Positions 5,271 to 7,527 of a DNA stretch of 7,527 nt are shown here, piece after piece; the stretch's first letter is position 1; the number at the start of each line of letters is the position of its first letter. The position numbers and the translations under genes are program-made. The notes beneath the pieces were generated by a model that saw only the letters and a list, made by a program, of their open reading frames with translations, did not search any database and was not told where the DNA came from. Source of the stretch: Vulcanimicrobiia bacterium. GTDB taxonomy: Bacteria > Vulcanimicrobiota > Vulcanimicrobiia > Vulcanimicrobiales > Vulcanimicrobiaceae. The DNA is taken from positions 1 to 7,527 of the forward strand of contig JANWKW010000003.1 of assembly GCA_025451135.1 (NCBI GenBank). The letters run 5' to 3'.

Positions 5271-6632
5271 ATGTATACTCCCCACACCGAGCGCGATATC
5301 GCGCAGATGCTCGAGAAGATCGGCGTCGGTTCGTTGGACGACCTGCTGCAGGTCCCCGACGCCGTCAAATTGCGCGCCGACCTCGACGTCGTCCCCGCCC
5401 TGCCCGAATATCAGCTCGCGCGGCGTCTCTCGCGCATCGCGGCCAAGAACACGGCCGTCGACGCGATCTCGTTCTTGGGTGCGGGTGCCTACCGTCACTA
5501 CGCGCCGCCGGCGATCGGCGCGCTCGCGATGCGCGGCGAGTTCCGGACCGCCTACACGCCGTATCAGGCCGAGGTCTCGCAGGGCTACCTGCAGGCGATC
5601 TACGAGTGGCAGACCTACATCTGCCTGCTGACCGGCATGGATATCGCCAACGCCTCGGTCTACGACGGCGCCACCGCGCTGGCCGAAGGCGCGATCATGG
5701 CCCTCAACGCGAACGGGCGGAAGAAGGTGTTGGTCTCGCGCGCGGTCGACCCGAACTATCGCGCGGTCCTCAAGACGTACTGCGACGGCCTCGACGTCGC
5801 GATCGACGAAGTCCCGGTCGCGGCCGACGGTTCGACCGATCAAGCCGCCCTGCGGGCCGCGCTTGCGAGCGGCGAGTACGCCGCGGTCGCGGTGCAGACG
5901 CCCAATTTCTTCGGCGTCGTCGATGCGCTCTCGGCGGAGTCGGCGGAAGCCGCCAAGGCGAGCGGCACCGTGCCGATCGCGGTCGTCTCCGAAGCGCTCT
6001 CGCTCGCCGCGCTCGCGACCCCGGCCTCGTGGGGCGCGCAGATCGTGGTCGGCGAGGCCCAGTCGTTCGGCGTGGCGCAGGCCTACGGCGGACCCTACGT
6101 CGGCTTCATCGCATCGACCGACGAGCACATGCGCCGGATCCCCGGACGTCTGGTCGGCAAGTCGCTCGATAATCGCGGCCAGATCGCCTACGTGCTCACC
6201 TTGCAGGCCCGCGAGCAGCACATCCGGCGCGAGCGCGCGACCTCGAACATCTGCACGAATCAGGCCCACTGCGCGTTGATCGCGACGATCTACCTGGCCT
6301 TGATGGGCAAGACCGGTCTGCGCGACGTGGCCGGCCTCAACCTCGAGCGCTCGCGCGAACTCGCGACCGCCGTCTCGAGCGTCCCCGGTTGCGACCTGCG
6401 CTTCGACGGGCCGTTCTTCAACGAGTTCGTGGTGAACGTCCACCAGCCGGCCGAAGACGTGCTGGCGCAACTGCAGGCGCGGAACATCCTGGGCGGCGTC
6501 GCGCTCGGGCGCTTCTATCCCGAGTACGCCGACTCGATCCTGATGAACGCGACCGAACTGACGACGACGTCCGACATCGCCGCACTCGCGGCCGCTCTCG
6601 AAGAGGTGGTCAATGTCCCTGCACGCGTCTGA
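5271..6632 (+). CDS. gcvPA: Glycine dehydrogenase (decarboxylating) subunit 1
   Basis: This is the N-terminal half of the split P protein, which with GcvPB decarboxylates glycine on PLP and passes the aminomethyl group to GcvH. Its 453 residues match the usual length of about 450. Motifs in order are LGAGAYRHYAPPAI (69-82), FRTAYTPYQAEVSQG (91-105), NASVYDGATALAEG (127-140), VQTPNFFGVVD, AYGGPYVGF and the long conserved block from LTLQAREQHIRRE through ATSNICTNQA. It has no PLP lysine, as expected, since that is on GcvPB. The ATG is preceded by AAGGA (5261-5265) at 5 nt. The last codons overlap gcvPB by 20 nt, which suits equal production of two subunits of one heterotetramer. Confidence 0.97.
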   Translation: MYTPHTERDIAQMLEKIGVGSLDDLLQVPDAVKLRADLDVVPALPEYQLARRLSRIAAKNTAVDAISFLGAGAYRHYAPPAIGALAMRGEFRTAYTPYQAEVSQGYLQAIYEWQTYICLLTGMDIANASVYDGATALAEGAIMALNANGRKKVLVSRAVDPNYRAVLKTYCDGLDVAIDEVPVAADGSTDQAALRAALASGEYAAVAVQTPNFFGVVDALSAESAEAAKASGTVPIAVVSEALSLAALATPASWGAQIVVGEAQSFGVAQAYGGPYVGFIASTDEHMRRIPGRLVGKSLDNRGQIAYVLTLQAREQHIRRERATSNICTNQAHCALIATIYLALMGKTGLRDVAGLNLERSRELATAVSSVPGCDLRFDGPFFNEFVVNVHQPAEDVLAQLQARNILGGVALGRFYPEYADSILMNATELTTTSDIAALAAALEEVVNVPARV

Positions 6633-7527
6633 AGCGCTGATCTTCGAGATCGGCGAAGAAGGCCGCGCGAATACGTACGTCGAGGAGGCCAAGCCGCTCG
6701 ACACGTTCTTGCCGAAGGCCCTGCTGCGCGACGACCTGCCGCTGCCCGACAACACCGAGCTCGACGTCGTGCGCCACTTCACCCGCCTCTCGCAGCGGAC
6801 GTTCGGGATCGACCTGGGGTTCTATCCGCTCGGGTCGTGCACGATGAAGTACAACCCGCGGGTCAACGACCAGATGGCGAACCTGCCGGGCTTCCGCGAC
6901 CTGCATCCGTACGCGCCCGACGAGATGGCGCAGGGCGCGCTCCAGGTGATGTACGAGCTGGAGCGCTCGCTCGTGTCGCTCTTCGGCATGGCCGCATTCT
7001 CGCTCAATCCGTCGGCCGGCGCGCACGCGGAACTGGCCGCGCTGCTGATCGCCAAGAAGTACTTCAAGGACAACGGCCAGGCGATCCGCGATAAGGTGAT
7101 CGTCCCCGATACCGCGCACGGCACCAATCCGGCCTCGGCCGCGATGTGCGGATTCAAGGTCATCTCGATCCCGAGCGACGCGCGCGGCCGCGTCGACGTG
7201 GAACTGCTCAAGAGGGCGGTCGGTCCGGATACGGCCGTCTGCATGATGACCAATCCGAACACGCTCGGGCTGTTCGAGGATCACGTCCACGAGATCACCG
7301 CCGCGGTCCACGCCGCCGGCGGCCTGATGTACTACGACGGGGCCAACGGCAACGCCATCATGGGCAACGTGCGCCCGGGCGATATGGGCTTCGACCTGAT
7401 GCATCTCAATACGCACAAGACGTTCACCATCCCGCACGGCGGCGGCGGCGCGGGCCACGGCCCGCTGGGCGTCGCGGCGCACCTCGTCGAGTATCTGCCG
7501 ACGCCGGTCGTCGTTCGCGAGGACGGC
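6613..7527 (+). CDS. gcvPB: Glycine dehydrogenase (decarboxylating) subunit 2, cut by window edge
   Basis: This is the PLP-binding half of the split glycine decarboxylase. The window contains 305 of roughly 480-500 residues, and the frame is open to the edge. GFYPLGSCTMKYNPRVN (69-85), PSAGAHAELAALL (133-145), PDTAHGTNPASAAMCGF (165-181) and TNPNTLG are family motifs. The PLP lysine is Lys269 in LNTHKTF, followed by the PHGGGGAG loop. Where most family members have a Gly (AGA-x-GE-L), this protein has AGAHAEL; the change is small and probably neutral. The ATG lies within the end of gcvPA with GAGGTGG just upstream, indicating coupled translation. What follows it in the operon is unseen. Confidence 0.97.
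   Translation, partial: MSLHASEALIFEIGEEGRANTYVEEAKPLDTFLPKALLRDDLPLPDNTELDVVRHFTRLSQRTFGIDLGFYPLGSCTMKYNPRVNDQMANLPGFRDLHPYAPDEMAQGALQVMYELERSLVSLFGMAAFSLNPSAGAHAELAALLIAKKYFKDNGQAIRDKVIVPDTAHGTNPASAAMCGFKVISIPSDARGRVDVELLKRAVGPDTAVCMMTNPNTLGLFEDHVHEITAAVHAAGGLMYYDGANGNAIMGNVRPGDMGFDLMHLNTHKTFTIPHGGGGAGHGPLGVAAHLVEYLPTPVVVREDG

Noticed and set aside
5169..6782. 537-codon minus-strand open frame opposite gcvPA
   Set aside because: It is long only because high-GC third positions remove stops. The opposite strand encodes an unmistakable full-length gcvPA with a good ribosome site, and the antisense product is low-complexity Arg/Asp/Val.

Overview
The window is a gene-dense piece of a GC-rich bacterial chromosome. 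It has sigma70-type promoters, a bacterial class 1B S-adenosylmethionine decarboxylase, a SUF iron-sulfur scaffold gene, and a glycine decarboxylase split into two subunits (GcvPA + GcvPB). The split form is common in Firmicutes, Deinococcota, Chloroflexota and several uncultured phyla, and differs from the single-chain GcvP of Proteobacteria. A deep-branching lineage of that general kind (for example Eremiobacterota or Chloroflexota) fits, but the sequence alone does not fix the phylum.

Layout. Positions 1-777 (minus strand) hold the N-terminal 259 codons of sufB, cut by the window edge. Positions 778-1091 are a divergent regulatory region. It carries a sufB promoter almost touching the sufB start codon, an inverted repeat of two CTTGA(C/T)TAA words, a strong plus-strand promoter with a G-run spacer, and a leader of about 190 nt rich in possible hairpins. 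The leader also contains a possible 26-codon upstream ORF whose stop overlaps the TTG start of speD. speD (1092-1502) ends in a strong intrinsic terminator (1530-1565).

From 1580 to the window end there is a tightly packed plus-strand run: an aminopropyltransferase (speE, with motifs of the thermospermine synthase/ACL5 group), a 2,4-dienoyl-CoA-reductase-like SDR, a PaaI-type hotdog thioesterase, then gcvT, gcvH, gcvPA and the first 305 codons of gcvPB. Junctions are 0 nt, 29 nt, a 4-nt overlap, 32 nt, 22 nt and a 20-nt overlap, which suggests one transcription unit.

How the genes fit together. SpeD makes decarboxylated SAM and the SpeE-family enzyme transfers its aminopropyl group to a polyamine. 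The glycine cleavage T, H and P proteins turn glycine into CO2, ammonia and 5,10-methylene-THF, a source of one-carbon units for methionine/SAM regeneration. The SDR and thioesterase look like acyl-CoA enzymes whose link to the rest is unclear. SufB belongs to Fe-S assembly, which lipoate synthase (needed to lipoylate GcvH) depends on. These pathway links are inference. No mobile elements, CRISPR arrays, tRNA or rRNA genes were seen, and nothing in the window is an obviously new system. The most distinctive parts are the sufB/speD intergenic region and the ACL5-like aminopropyltransferase.
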